Shown: piece by piece, positions 15,923 through 26,345 of the stretch
Position numbering within the stretch: position 1 is the stretch's first letter
Layout: every line of letters begins with the position of its first letter
Source of the DNA: Actinomadura syzygii
GTDB taxonomy: Bacteria; Actinomycetota; Actinomycetes; Streptosporangiales; Streptosporangiaceae
DNA: 64,000 bases
NCBI RefSeq assembly: GCF_008085905.1
Contig: NZ_VSFF01000005.1
Coordinates: forward strand, 310,001 to 374,000
Reading direction: 5' to 3'
Position numbers and translations under genes: made by a program
The notes under the pieces: generated by a model
Database searches by the model: none
What the model was told of the DNA's origin: nothing
Seen by the model: only the letters and a program-made list of their open reading frames with translations

Positions 15923-16930
15923 CTAGCGCGGGTCGGGGGCGGTGCGTCTGAGGGTCTGGGACGGCGTCTCGCCGAAGCGCTGCCGGTAGTGGGCGGCGAA
16001 CCGGCTCATGTGGACGTAGCCCGCCGCCCCGGCGACCTCGGTGATCGTCCGCGGCCCGGGGGTCGCCGCGAGCAGCGCGGTGCGCGCGTGGTCGAGCCGG
16101 ACGCCGCGCAGGAGCTGCGTCGGCGTCATGCCCCACTCGGCGTGGCAGATGGCCTGGAGCTGCCGGACGCCGATCCCGGCCGCCGAGGCCATGTCGGCGA
16201 CGCCGATCGGACGCCGGTGGTGCGCCTCCACCCAGTCCCGGACGATGCCCGCGAGGCGGTGCGGCGGGCGCGGCGGCGGCTCGGCGAGGCTGTCGGCCGC
16301 GGTGTGCGGGAGGCCGAGCAGGATGGCGGTGAGCAGCGACTCCTCCAGGTTCCGCTCCGCCAGCGGGTGCAGGCCGCCGTGCGCGGTGGCGTGGTCGAGC
16401 ACGTCGCAGACGTGCCGCCACGTCCGGTCCACGATCGAGGACGGCAGCACGGCCTTCCCGCCGGAGTTGAGGAAGCGGGGCGGCGGGCCGTGCTCGCGTC
16501 CGAGCTGGCGGGCGAGGTGGTCGGCGAGCCGCCCGGTGGTCGTCGACACGACCAGGCAGCCGCGCCGCGGCGGCGGCACCAGCCGCATCGGCTCGTCGTG
16601 CGACAGGACGTGCCCGCCGCCGGTCGTGGAGCGCTTCCGGGTGGAGCGGTACTCGACGTCCATGGGCGCCATCGGAGCGCACATGGCGAAGTGCCCCTCG
16701 GTGGGCGGCGTGTCCACGATGACGCCGCCGCCCCCGTACCGGACCCAGACGAGGCTGACCGAACCGAGGGTGACGGCGTTGACGACCCCGTCCAGCGGGG
16801 CGCCGGGCCTGCGGGCCTGGAGGTCGTGCCCGACGGCGAACGGTTCGACCGCGTCGTGCAGGACGTCGAGTTCCGTGCTGGCGACCCGCCGGTACGCCGA
16901 CAGGGGTTGGGAAGCGGTAGGAGCAGTCAT
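15923..16930 (-). CDS. AraC-family transcriptional regulator
   Basis: This ~335-aa regulator has an AraC_binding_2-like N-terminal domain (about 20-190) and a C-terminal double helix-turn-helix (about 235-330) with VADMASAAGIGVRQLQAICH and ITEVAGAAGYVHMSRFAAHY. Cytochrome-P450-linked regulators of this layout are common in actinomycetes. The ATG at 16930 lacks a ribosome site; an in-frame TTG at 16969, just after GAGGG and 6 bp past the stop of the upstream 104-aa gene, would add 13 residues and couple the genes. No obvious target lies next to it. Confidence 0.88.
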   Translation of the reverse strand: MTAPTASQPLSAYRRVASTELDVLHDAVEPFAVGHDLQARRPGAPLDGVVNAVTLGSVSLVWVRYGGGGVIVDTPPTEGHFAMCAPMAPMDVEYRSTRKRSTTGGGHVLSHDEPMRLVPPPRRGCLVVSTTTGRLADHLARQLGREHGPPPRFLNSGGKAVLPSSIVDRTWRHVCDVLDHATAHGGLHPLAERNLEESLLTAILLGLPHTAADSLAEPPPRPPHRLAGIVRDWVEAHHRRPIGVADMASAAGIGVRQLQAICHAEWGMTPTQLLRGVRLDHARTALLAATPGPRTITEVAGAAGYVHMSRFAAHYRQRFGETPSQTLRRTAPDPR

Positions 16931-16975
16931 GGTGGTGTGGGACGGTACCGGGCCCTCGCGGTTGAACAAACCCTC

Positions 16976-17290
16976 TTAGATGGGAATGGTCCCGAGGGCG
17001 ACCCGGTCGAAGGGCCCCGGCTCGTTCGGACGCCGGACGTGCGTGGTCGCGTAGACGACGACCGTCGCGGGCCGCCGTCGCCGCGCCCTGGCCCAGAGCG
17101 CCGTCTCGTGGACGATCTCCGCGAGATGGGCGCCGCAGGAATCGCGTCCCGGCGTCCGGGCTCCCGGCGTCCGGGCTCCGGGCGCCGGGACCGTCTCCAA
17201 ACGCACGTGAAAGCGGGAAGAACGCCCGCAGTTCGGCATCGAGCAGGCCGGGCCGCCGTCGAGTAAGGGATATGCGGGGTCGCTGCGCAT
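16976..17290 (-). CDS. Small conserved-looking protein with zinc-ribbon-like Cys/His, 104 aa
   Basis: I do not recognise a named family. It contains CSMPNC, then FHVRLETV, and later DSCGAHLAEIVHETALWA, a pattern (CxxxxC followed by CxxH) that looks like a small zinc-binding fold found in many short actinobacterial proteins. The C-terminus (TVVVYATTHVR) is strand-like. The ATG at 17290 is preceded by GGAAG. A longer open frame upstream to 17416 lacks coding character. It ends within a few bases of the AraC gene and is probably co-transcribed with it. Confidence 0.6.
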   Translation of the reverse strand: MRSDPAYPLLDGGPACSMPNCGRSSRFHVRLETVPAPGARTPGARTPGRDSCGAHLAEIVHETALWARARRRRPATVVVYATTHVRRPNEPGPFDRVALGTIPI

Positions 17291-17802
17291 CGTCTGCACT
17301 TCCGGCGTCGCGAAGAGTGGGGGGCCGCCTTCGGGGCGTTGAATTCGCTGACCCCGGGGGGCGGGATTCGGAACTGATTCGCCTCCCGGGGGCGGAGCCG
17401 CTGAAGCTCCAATCATGCATCAGCCGACCGCGCGCATCAACGCGAAACAGATAGCGGATCTCGCCGGGCAGCTAGGGAGCTTCGACCCCTTTTTCTGATT
17501 TAGCCGAAACGCGGGAATGGGGCGGTTCGCAACCCGTTCGGCGTCCGGTGGAGAGGCTCCGGGAGGGCCGAGCGCCAGGCGGGAGGCCCGGCGCGGTGGG
17601 GGAAGCCGGTGGCGCGCGAAGATCGCGCTCACCTGGGCGGGCGTACCGGTCGAGGCGGTGGCGGCGGGTGCTCCGGCCGTCCGGAGGCACGGGTTCCCGG
17701 TTCGCCGACCCACGGAGGCGATGGCCGGATCCGGCCGCGCCGCCCGACCGCCCCTCTCGTCGCGCCTCCTGGTCGGTACGGGGCGCACGTAGAGTGGCGG
17801 GC
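17291..17802. other. Intergenic region of about 510 bp
   Basis: Open frames exist on both strands here, including a 122-codon one on the minus strand (17420-17788), but they are Arg/Pro/Ala rich and show no recognisable fold. The lower-GC patch at 17480-17520 is a likely promoter region. I see no repeat or RNA gene. Confidence 0.45.
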
Positions 17803-17874
17803 ATGGTCACCTGGGACGACCTCCGACGCCCTGTCGAGCTATGTCGCCTCGCCGGGGCGGGGGTCGCGCGATGA
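17803..17874 (+). CDS. Possible 23-codon upstream ORF coupled to the next gene
   Basis: ATG at 17803 opens MVTWDDLRRPVELCRLAGAG and ends in a TGA that overlaps the ATG at 17871 (ATGA). It may be a translationally coupled leader or a truncated N-terminus of a former gene. No ribosome site is obvious upstream, so it may not be translated. Confidence 0.35.
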   Translation: MVTWDDLRRPVELCRLAGAGVAR

Positions 17875-18632
17875 AGGTCCGCGTCCTCACCTTCAACACG
17901 TTGTTCCGCGGGCAGGTCCGCGCGCGGATCGGGGCGCTGGCCGAAATCGTCGAGCGCGCCGACTACGACGTCGTCTGCCTTCAAGAGGTCATTTCCCCGC
18001 GCATCCTCGCCCGGCTGCGCGGCGGGACGCCGTCCTACCCGCATCGGGCGCACGTCCGCGGGTTTCCGCTCGTCCGCGGAGGGTTGGTCACGCTTTCGCG
18101 CTGGCCGATCACGCGGAGCCATTTCCTGACGTACACCCGGTCCCTTCCAGCGCGTCCCGAATGGATACTGCGCAAAGGGGCGCTGTTCACCCGCGTCCGC
18201 CTTCCGGACGGATATCTGACCGTTGTGAACACGCACCTTTCGGCGAATCTGGACGTTGACTGGTCCCCGTCCAACGTCTATACGAAGGTCGAGGAATCCG
18301 AGCTTCGCGAACTGGCCGCCGCGATCGGCCGCATTCCCCGGACCGAACCGATGGCGGTCATGGGCGACTTCAACGTCCCCCGCGAATCGCCATTCCTGCG
18401 GGCGTTCACGGACGCGACCGGGCTGGCGAACGCCCTGGCGGGCGACGCGGAGCCGACGTTCCGTCCCGAGATCGCGGAGTTCGAGCCCATCGACCAGATC
18501 CTCGTCCGGCCGGGGATCGAGGCGACGACCCGGCTGGTCTTCAAGGACGACGTCCGCCTCGCCGACGGCGGCGCCGTCCAGCTCTCCGACCATTTCGGAA
18601 TCGACGCCACCTTGACGGTCGGCACCGCTTAG
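17871..18632 (+). CDS. Endonuclease/exonuclease/phosphatase-fold hydrolase
   Basis: This 253-aa protein has the complete metal-dependent EEP signature: RVLTFNTLF, VVCLQEV (metal Glu), VNTHLSAN, VMGDFNVP (catalytic Asp and Asn), IDQILVRP and the terminal SDHFGI (catalytic Asp-His). There is no signal peptide, so it is cytoplasmic. The fold hydrolyses phosphodiester bonds in nucleic acids, phospholipids or inositol phosphates; the substrate here is not predictable. ATG 17871 overlaps a possible 23-codon leader. It is convergent with the methyltransferase gene and their stop codons overlap by 4 bp. Confidence 0.9.
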   Translation: MKVRVLTFNTLFRGQVRARIGALAEIVERADYDVVCLQEVISPRILARLRGGTPSYPHRAHVRGFPLVRGGLVTLSRWPITRSHFLTYTRSLPARPEWILRKGALFTRVRLPDGYLTVVNTHLSANLDVDWSPSNVYTKVEESELRELAAAIGRIPRTEPMAVMGDFNVPRESPFLRAFTDATGLANALAGDAEPTFRPEIAEFEPIDQILVRPGIEATTRLVFKDDVRLADGGAVQLSDHFGIDATLTVGTA

Positions 18633-19393
18633 TCGGCGGGTTTGCGCGCCTCGATCAGGACGCGCGACGAATGCGCGACGAACGGGCCGTCCCGCCGGAT
18701 CCGCTCGTGCAGTTCGCGGAGCCGCTCGCGGTGCGCCTCGACGGTGAACCCGGGGACGATCCAGATGACCTTGCGCAGGAAGTAGACGACCGCGCCGATG
18801 TCGGAGAACTCCATCCGCAGCCGTTCCGAGCGCAGGTCGACGATGTCCAGCCCGGCGGCGCGGGCGTCGGCGCTCTCCACGTCCGGGTGGCGTTTCCGGC
18901 GCGCCTCCGGCTGCGGGCCGAGGAAGTACTCGGTCAGCTCGAACACGCTGGCCGGGCCGACGTGCTGGGCGAGGTACGTGCCGCCGGGGGCCAGCACGCG
19001 GGCGATCTCCGCCCACCGGACGACGGCCGGGTGACGGCTCACGACCAGGTCGAACGCCGCGTCGCCGAACGGCAGCGCCGGTCCGCCCGGGTCGGCGACC
19101 ACCACCGCGCCGCGCGGGTGCAGCAGCCGGGTCGCCCGCGCGACGTTCGCGGGCCAGGACTCCGTCGCCGCCATCGTCGGCGGGAACGTCTCCGCCCCGG
19201 CGAGCACCTCGCCGCCGCCGGTCTCCACGTCCAGCGCGGCCTGGGCGTCGGCGAGCCGCTCGCACATCAGGCGCTGGTATCCCCAGGACGGACGCTCTTC
19301 CGTCGCGCGGCCGTCCAGCCAGGAGAAGTCCCAGCCCGCCACCGGAGCCGCCTCGGCCTCCGCCACCAGTTCCTCGAAGGTCGTCCCGTCCAT
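18629..19393 (-). CDS. Class I SAM-dependent methyltransferase
   Basis: This 254-aa protein has a Rossmann methyltransferase core. Motif I is modified (LDVETGGGEVL), followed by the acidic strand-2 end, the PFGDAAFDLVVSRH strand-4 region and the LAPGGTYLAQHVG post-motif. The substrate is unknown; the N-terminal WDFSWLDGR and the later FELTEYFLGP occur in small-molecule methyltransferases of actinomycetes. The ATG at 19393 has no clear ribosome site, and an in-frame GTG at 19408 is possible. The gene is convergent with the EEP hydrolase and in the same direction as the kinase-cyclophilin gene. Confidence 0.85.
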   Translation of the reverse strand: MDGTTFEELVAEAEAAPVAGWDFSWLDGRATEERPSWGYQRLMCERLADAQAALDVETGGGEVLAGAETFPPTMAATESWPANVARATRLLHPRGAVVVADPGGPALPFGDAAFDLVVSRHPAVVRWAEIARVLAPGGTYLAQHVGPASVFELTEYFLGPQPEARRKRHPDVESADARAAGLDIVDLRSERLRMEFSDIGAVVYFLRKVIWIVPGFTVEAHRERLRELHERIRRDGPFVAHSSRVLIEARKPAD

Positions 19394-19440
19394 AAGTCCA
19401 TGATCCACGGCGACCGGTGCGGGCTGGAGGGGGCGGGGCG

Positions 19441-21129
19441 TCAGGCCGTTCGGAACTCTGTGATGGTCACGGGGCGCTTGGGCTTGCCGTCGCCGGGGCC
19501 GTTCTCGTCGCCCGCCCCGGCCTTGGCGATCTCGTCCACCGTCTCCAGGCCGGACGTGACCTCGCCGAAGGGCGTGTAGTCGGGGGACAGGGTCGCGTCC
19601 GCGTACAGGATGAAGAACTGGCTTCCGTTGGTGCCGGGGCCCGCGTTGGCCATGGCGACCACTCCCCGGGTGTAGCGCGCTCCCGTGGTGTTCTCGTTGG
19701 CGAACTTGTAGCCGGGACCTCCGGAGCCCTTACCCGACGGGTCACCGCACTGGAGCACTTTCAGACCGGCACTGGTCGTGAGCCTGTGACAGGGCGTGTT
19801 GTCGTAGTACTTCTTGCCCGCCAGAAAGGCGAGCGAGTTCACGGTGCAGGGCGCCTTGGCCGCGTCCAGCCGTACTTGCAACGTGCCCCGGTTGGTCTTG
19901 ATGGTGGCCCGTGTCGGCAGGGTCGCGGGTACTTGCGATGAAGGCGTTCCCACGTCCTTGACGCCGCCGACGCTTTCCCGTGTGTAGACGCAGTTGCGAC
20001 TGGACTGACCTGCCAGAGCGGTCCTGCTGCCCGGACTCGACTGGGTGGTCGGTGCCGCGGGCTTCTCCCGGTCGTTCCAGAGGAAGACGCCGACGGCCCC
20101 ACCGGCGACCGCCAGCACACCCACCCACGCGCCGACGGCGATCAGCAGCGCACGCCGCCCCCGCCCCGGTCTCGGCGCACCCGCGGGGTTCGTCGGGTAC
20201 TGGTACACCGGCGGCGGGCCGACCGGGAACGCCGGGGGAGGCGGCGCGGACGGCCGGTGCCCGGCGACCGACGTGCCCTCCGCGAGCAGGTTCCGCTCCG
20301 ACCCGGCCGCGGCGGCGTCCAGCCGGTCGCCGAGCAGCCCGCGCAGGACCCGGACCGCGGTCGGACGGCTCGCCGGGTCCTTGGCCAGGCAGGACGCGAC
20401 CAGCCCGCGCAGGTCGCCGGTGAGCGCGCCGAGGTCCGGCTCGCCGGTCAGCACCCGCTGCATGATCGCCGGGACGGTGTCGGCGCCGAACGGCGGCACG
20501 CCGTTCGCGGCGAACGCCATCGTGCAGCCCCACGCGAACATGTCCAGCGGCGCGCCGCCCGCCGACCCGGCGAACTGCTCGGGCGCCATGTACGCGGGCG
20601 TCCCGACCGCGCCGGTCATGGTCGCGGACGTCGCGTCCAGCGGCCGCGCGATCCCGAAGTCGATCACCTTCGGGCCGTCCGCGCCGAGCAGCACGTTCGC
20701 CGGTTTGAGGTCGCGGTGGACGACGCCCGCCTCGTGGATCGCGGCCAGCGCGGTCGCGGTGCCGATGGCGAGCCTGACCAGGTCCTCGCCGGACGCCGCG
20801 CCGCGCTCGGCGACCAGCTCGCGCAGCGACGGCCCCTCGATGTACTCGCTGACGATGTAGGGGAGGTCGCCGTCCGCCTCCGCGGCGAGGACCCGCGCGG
20901 TGCAGAACGGCGCGACCCGGCGGACCGCCGCCAGCTCGCGGTCGAACAGGGTGCGGGCGCGCTCGTCCCGGCCGATGTCGGCGTGCAGGAGTTTCGCCGC
21001 GACGCGTTGCCCGTCGTCCGACTCGCCGAGGAACACGGTGCCCTGCGCGCCCTCCCCGATCCGGGCCGTCAGCCGGAACCCGCCGAGCTCGCGCGGATCG
21101 GTCGGGCGCAGCGGGCGCGGTTCGGGCAT
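19441..21129 (-). CDS. Membrane Ser/Thr protein kinase fused to an extracytoplasmic PpiB-type cyclophilin
   Basis: This 562-aa fusion has three parts. Residues ~15-270 are an intact Hanks-type kinase: GEGAQG loop, Lys46, HRDLKPANV (HRD 138-140), DFG (157-159) and YMAPEQ. Residues 327-351 are a single transmembrane helix after a Pro-rich linker. Residues ~406-560 are a cyclophilin-type peptidyl-prolyl isomerase of the actinobacterial PpiB kind (YYDNTPCHRL, QCGDPSGKG, GSQFFILYAD). The usual PASTA or other sensor domain is replaced by the isomerase, which should lie outside the cell. The ATG at 21129 follows GGAGGT. Signal sensing through proline isomerisation or binding of wall proteins is inference. 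Confidence 0.93.
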   Translation of the reverse strand: MPEPRPLRPTDPRELGGFRLTARIGEGAQGTVFLGESDDGQRVAAKLLHADIGRDERARTLFDRELAAVRRVAPFCTARVLAAEADGDLPYIVSEYIEGPSLRELVAERGAASGEDLVRLAIGTATALAAIHEAGVVHRDLKPANVLLGADGPKVIDFGIARPLDATSATMTGAVGTPAYMAPEQFAGSAGGAPLDMFAWGCTMAFAANGVPPFGADTVPAIMQRVLTGEPDLGALTGDLRGLVASCLAKDPASRPTAVRVLRGLLGDRLDAAAAGSERNLLAEGTSVAGHRPSAPPPPAFPVGPPPVYQYPTNPAGAPRPGRGRRALLIAVGAWVGVLAVAGGAVGVFLWNDREKPAAPTTQSSPGSRTALAGQSSRNCVYTRESVGGVKDVGTPSSQVPATLPTRATIKTNRGTLQVRLDAAKAPCTVNSLAFLAGKKYYDNTPCHRLTTSAGLKVLQCGDPSGKGSGGPGYKFANENTTGARYTRGVVAMANAGPGTNGSQFFILYADATLSPDYTPFGEVTSGLETVDEIAKAGAGDENGPGDGKPKRPVTITEFRTA

Positions 21130-21288
21130 CCGGGACCTCCACGGCGGCGGCGAGAGGAGAGCAGCCTATCCGGGCCGGGAGCCGGGGAGCGGGGTGCCCA
21201 TCTGGGCGGACGCCATTCCGCGGATTCCCGAATGGCCTTCTCCGGCCGGGCCTTCTCCGGCGGTCGCGCCGACGAGGATGATGTCCGC

Positions 21289-23447
21289 ATGAGTCGGTGG
21301 CGTCTCGCGGTCGGCGCCGCGGCATTGCTCGTTCTCTGCGTCCCCCTTTTCGCCGTCTGGCGGATCCGCGGACTGGAGCAGGCCGGTTGGCTCGCCGCCA
21401 TTCTGGCGCTGGCGCCGCTCGTCGTGACGACCGTCGGCTGGATCGGCCGCCAGGGGGACGCGCCCGATTCGACGGAAGGCGTCGACGCGGCGGCGGCCGA
21501 CCTGGTGGCCGTGGTCCGCAGGGATTGGCGGGCGGAGGCCGCGAACCGCGAACTTCTCGGCCCGGAACCGGTGCTGTCCGTGCGCTGGTCGGCGGCGCCC
21601 GCCGATCTCGCGGACCATCGCGAAGTGGTGTTCGGACGCCGGTCCAGGCGTTTCCGGATGGACGGCGACGCCCTTCGCGTCGTGGAGGCGCTGGAACGGG
21701 TCCCGACGCGGCGGCTGGTCATTCTCGGCGCGCCCGGCGCCGGGAAGACGGCGCTCGCGGTTCTGCTCACCCTCGGGCTGCTGGAAAAGCATGAAGAGGG
21801 CGATCCGGTGCCCGTCATCTTCTCGCTCGCCTCGTGGGACCCGGCGGAGGAATTGAAGACCTGGCTCGTCCGGCGGCTGGAAGAGGACTACGGGTTTCTG
21901 CAGCGCTCGTCCAAATACGGGAAGGACGCCGCGCGCCGCCTTCTGGAGGAGGGCCGGATCACACCGATCCTCGACGGCCTCGACGAGATCGAGTCGTCGT
22001 CGAGCCCGCTCGCGATGACGGCGCTGAACCGGTCGTCGGTCCTGGACGGCGGCGTCGTGCTCACCTGCCGGATGGAGGAGTTCCGCGCGGTGGTGGAATC
22101 CGGCGACGTCCTCACCGGAGCGGCGGTCGTGGAACTGGAGCCGCTGCGCCCGCGCGAGGTCGTGGACTTCCTGCGGAAGAAGGTCCCGCACGGTTCTCAC
22201 GCGCAGCGCTGGGAACCGCTTCTCGCCGCCCTCGAAGGCGGCGCGGACCAGCCTTTGTCGCAGGCGCTCTCGGTGCCATTGATGGTGAGCCTCGCCCGGA
22301 CGGTCTACGACTCGCCTTCGTCTGATCCCGCCGACCTGACCGATCGGCAGCGCTTCCCGGACAAGGAGGCCGTCGAAGAGCACCTCCTGGAGAAGTTCGT
22401 GACCGCCGCGTTCGGCGGAACGGCGGGCGACCCGGCGCGGACCGCGCGGGCGGAGCGCGCCCGCGAACGACTGGCCTTCCTCGCCCGCCACATGGACGAC
22501 CTCGGCTCCCGCGATCTGCGCTGGTGGGCCATCGCCCGCCGGACCCCGCGATGGCGCGCGACCATCCTCGCGGGCACGGTCGGCGGCGCGCTCCTCGAAG
22601 CGCCCACCGGTGCCGGCAGATCGTCGCTCACCGACTTCGTGGACTCGATGGCACGTTCCCGACTGCTCGGCGACCGTGCGGTACTGGCGACCGTGTGCGG
22701 ATACCTCTTCACCATTCTGCTGGTCGGCTTTCTGGTGCACATCGCGCTCAATCCGCATGAGCCCGCGAGGCTGAACCTCCGGTTCAAGGTCACCAAGCCG
22801 GGGTTCGGCAATCTGGGTTGGAGCGACCTCCGCTTGTTCGTTTGGGTCGTCCTCATGCTCGCCCTGCCCTTCTTCGCCTTGGTGGAGGCGGGCGATATCG
22901 CCAAATCCGGGTTCTCGGCGGATTTCTCCGCGCCCTATCTGCTGGGCGTGGCCATCGGGTCGGTCGTCGCGAGCGCACTGATCATTTCGGCCTTGGTGCT
23001 GACCTTGGGAACGGTCGGATGGGTGGCGGGGTGGATTTTCAAGCTGGAGCCGCACAGTTCCGCGTCCAGCCCCGGCTCCTCTCTCAAGGACGACCGGGCG
23101 CTCGCCTTCTTCATCTCCGGTCTCACCACCCTTCTGACATTCCTCGTCGCCCTGGCGGGCCTCGGGTCCGAGACCAGTGCGGCGGGCGTGGCGTGGAGAC
23201 TGACCTCCGCGCTGGGTTCGGGTCTCGTGTTCGGCCTCGCGATGTCGGCTTTCGCCTGCGCGTGGCCGTCCTACACACTGAGCCGCCTTTGGTACGCGCT
23301 GCGCGGGCGCCTTCCGTGGCGGCTCATGGGGTTCCTTGAGGAAGCGCACGCACGGGGCGTTCTCCGCAGGATCGGCTCCATCTACCAGTTCCGGCACGCG
23401 CGGTTGCAGGGGCGTCTCGTCCAGGACGCCGCGAACTCCGGAGGGCC

Positions 23448-23451
<4 letters not shown>
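21289..23451 (+). CDS. Membrane-anchored NACHT-type STAND NTPase
   Basis: This 720-aa protein begins with two hydrophobic helices (residues ~5-50). A NACHT NTPase follows with Walker A GAPGAGKT (147-154), Walker B ITPILDGLDE (224-233) and an Arg sensor in VVLTCRMEEF. The C-terminal third has about five more membrane helices (from ~470, such as TVCGYLFTILLVGFLV and IISALVLTLGTVGWVAGW) and a short cytoplasmic tail. There are no LRR, WD40 or TPR repeats. Related NACHT proteins include bacterial antiphage sensors, and membrane helices could act as the effector, but no defence genes flank it. ATG 21289 follows GAGGATG. Confidence 0.88.
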
Positions 23452-24743
<1,292 letters not shown>

Positions 24744-24894
24744 CGCCGTCCCCTCCCCGGAGCCTTCGGAAATGCGAATTACTTTCGGATATTAGGTGTT
24801 CGGGTGGTGCGCACGGAAGACTCCCGTGGCCTCGGGGTGGCGGCGGTGACGCCGTCCATGCCCGGCGGCGTCGCGTTCGGGTGACAATGGTCGG

Positions 24895-25518
24895 GTGACC
24901 GAGATCCGGACCCCGCTCCGCCGCCGTCCCGCCCAGCGCCGCAGTGCCGAACGCGTCCAGCGGATGCTCGACGCCTGCGCCGACATCCTCGACGAGGACG
25001 GCTACGACGGCCTCACCACGACGCGCATCGCCCAGCGCGCCGACGTGGCCATCGGCTCGGTGTACCAGTTCTTCCCCGACAAGCGCGCCGTCGCGCAGGC
25101 CCTCGCGCTGCGCAACCTGGAGGAGTTCGGCGAGCGGATCTCGACGCGGCTGGCCGACGGCGACTTCGACGACTGGTCCGACACGGTCGGCGCGATCATC
25201 GAGATCTTCGTCGCGATGCACCGCACGGTCCCTGGGTTCCGCGTGCTGCGGTTCGGCGACGTCGCCGATATCCACCTGCTCGACTCCGACGCCGACAACA
25301 ACGCGGTGGTCGCCGGCCGGCTCCGCCGGATGATCGTCGAGACGTTCGACATCCAGGACACCCCCGGTCTCGCCATCGCGCTCGCCATCGCGGTGGAGGC
25401 GGGCGACGCCGTGCTCAAGATGGCCTTCCGCCGCGACCCGGACGGCGATCCGCTGATCGTCTCCGAGGCGGAGCGCCTGATCCACGGCTACCTCGCCGCG
25501 CATATCGAGGAGTCCTGA
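24895..25518 (+). CDS. TetR-family transcriptional regulator
   Basis: This 207-aa regulator has an N-terminal TetR helix-turn-helix (about 18-64; ERVQRMLDACADILDEDGYD, TTRIAQRADVAIGSVYQFFPDK) and a C-terminal TetR_C helical ligand domain. The GTG at 24895 follows a weak purine-rich site. It is divergent from the beta-glucosidase and 48 bp upstream of the LURP-one-like gene, so either side may be the target. No clean palindromic operator was found in the 151-bp divergent region. Confidence 0.93.
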   Translation: MTEIRTPLRRRPAQRRSAERVQRMLDACADILDEDGYDGLTTTRIAQRADVAIGSVYQFFPDKRAVAQALALRNLEEFGERISTRLADGDFDDWSDTVGAIIEIFVAMHRTVPGFRVLRFGDVADIHLLDSDADNNAVVAGRLRRMIVETFDIQDTPGLAIALAIAVEAGDAVLKMAFRRDPDGDPLIVSEAERLIHGYLAAHIEES

Positions 25519-25566
25519 CCCACCGCTCGCCTTCTGTGGCAGACTCCGCGAAACGCTACAGAACGG

Positions 25567-26175
25567 GTGAGTTCGCTGGACGACGCACGGCTCCAGACGC
25601 AGAACAGGCTGCTGATCCGTCAGCGGTTGCGCCTGATGGTGAACCAGTACGAGGTGCATGCCGAGACCCCCGGCGGGGGCGAGGGCGAACTGCTCGCGTT
25701 CGCGCAGCAGAAGCGCCTCGCGTTCAAGGAGCAGGTGACCCTGTACGCGGACGACACCAAGACCCTTCCGATCCTCGGGTTCAAGGCGCGCAAGCGCATC
25801 GACCTCGCGTCCGCGTACGACGTCACCGACGGGGACGGGAAGCCCATCGGCGTCTTCCGCAAGGACTTCAAGAAGTCCCTGCTCGCCTCCACCTGGCACC
25901 TGGAGCAGCCCGGCCTGGGCGTGACGACCGGCAGCGAGCGCAACAAGTTCGTCGCGATGCTGCGCCGCGTCTGGCAGTTCATCCCGTACGTGGACTCGCT
26001 CCCCTTCGCCTGGCCGTACCACTTCGACTTCTACGCGGGCGACCAGGTCGCCTTCTCCGTCGACAAGAAGTTCGGCTTCCGCGACCGCTACGTCGTCGAG
26101 ATCAACGACCCGCGCGTGGACCGGCGCCTCGTCATCGCGCAGGCCGTCGCCCTGGACGCCCTCCAGTCCCGCTGA
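25567..26175 (+). CDS. LURP-one-related (scramblase-like beta-barrel) protein
   Basis: This 202-aa protein begins MSSLDDARLQTQNRLLIRQR and shows the LOR/tubby-like pattern of repeated strands: LLAFAQQKRLAFKEQVTLY, LGFKARKRIDLASAYDV, PIGVFRKDFKKSLL and KFGFRDRYVVEI. The fold is a 12-stranded barrel around a central helix, shared with phospholipid scramblases and plant LURP1 proteins; its bacterial role is unknown. There is no signal peptide. The GTG at 25567 sits 48 bp after the TetR stop, suggesting a shared transcript. A GC hairpin follows. Confidence 0.85.
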   Translation: MSSLDDARLQTQNRLLIRQRLRLMVNQYEVHAETPGGGEGELLAFAQQKRLAFKEQVTLYADDTKTLPILGFKARKRIDLASAYDVTDGDGKPIGVFRKDFKKSLLASTWHLEQPGLGVTTGSERNKFVAMLRRVWQFIPYVDSLPFAWPYHFDFYAGDQVAFSVDKKFGFRDRYVVEINDPRVDRRLVIAQAVALDALQSR

Positions 26176-26180
26176 CCCGT

Positions 26181-26215
26181 CCCCGGCCCGTTCGCGGCCT
26201 GTTCGCGGGCCGGGG
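26181..26215 (+). terminator. GC-rich hairpin after the LURP-one-like gene
   Basis: A perfect 10-bp stem pairs 26181-26190 with 26206-26215 around a 15-nt loop. Only a short T-containing tail follows, so termination may be weak. Confidence 0.5.
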
Positions 26216-26257
26216 CGTTCCGCCGTGCTTGCGGCTATGGGCCTGGCCTCACGCGGG

Positions 26258-26282
26258 TTTACATGTTACGAAGGTATGTAAA
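26258..26282. promoter_or_regulatory. Inverted repeat upstream of the diiron protein gene
   Basis: TTTACAT (26258-26264) and ATGTAAA (26276-26282) form 7-bp arms 11 nt apart, in a locally AT-rich spot 63 bp before the GTG at 26346. It looks like an operator for a dimeric repressor; the adjacent TetR-family protein is a candidate. Confidence 0.5.
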
Positions 26283-26345
26283 GCCGTTGGGCGGTGCACG
26301 TCCGCGTCGCGTTCGTGCGGCGGCACGCCCGGAGGAGGGTCATCC

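Noticed and set aside
17420..17788. 122-codon minus-strand open frame
   Set aside because: Arg/Pro/Ala-rich composition, no ribosome site and no recognisable fold; likely chance open frame in GC-rich DNA.
20257..21288. N-terminal extension of the NACHT open frame
   Set aside because: It runs antisense over the kinase-cyclophilin gene, is Arg/Gly/Asp rich, and the ATG at 21289 has a good ribosome site and starts the hydrophobic N-terminus.
25536..26345. Long open frame fused in front of the diiron protein
   Set aside because: It overlaps the LURP-one-like gene in another frame with shadow composition; GTG 26346 with GGAGGAGGG is the true start.
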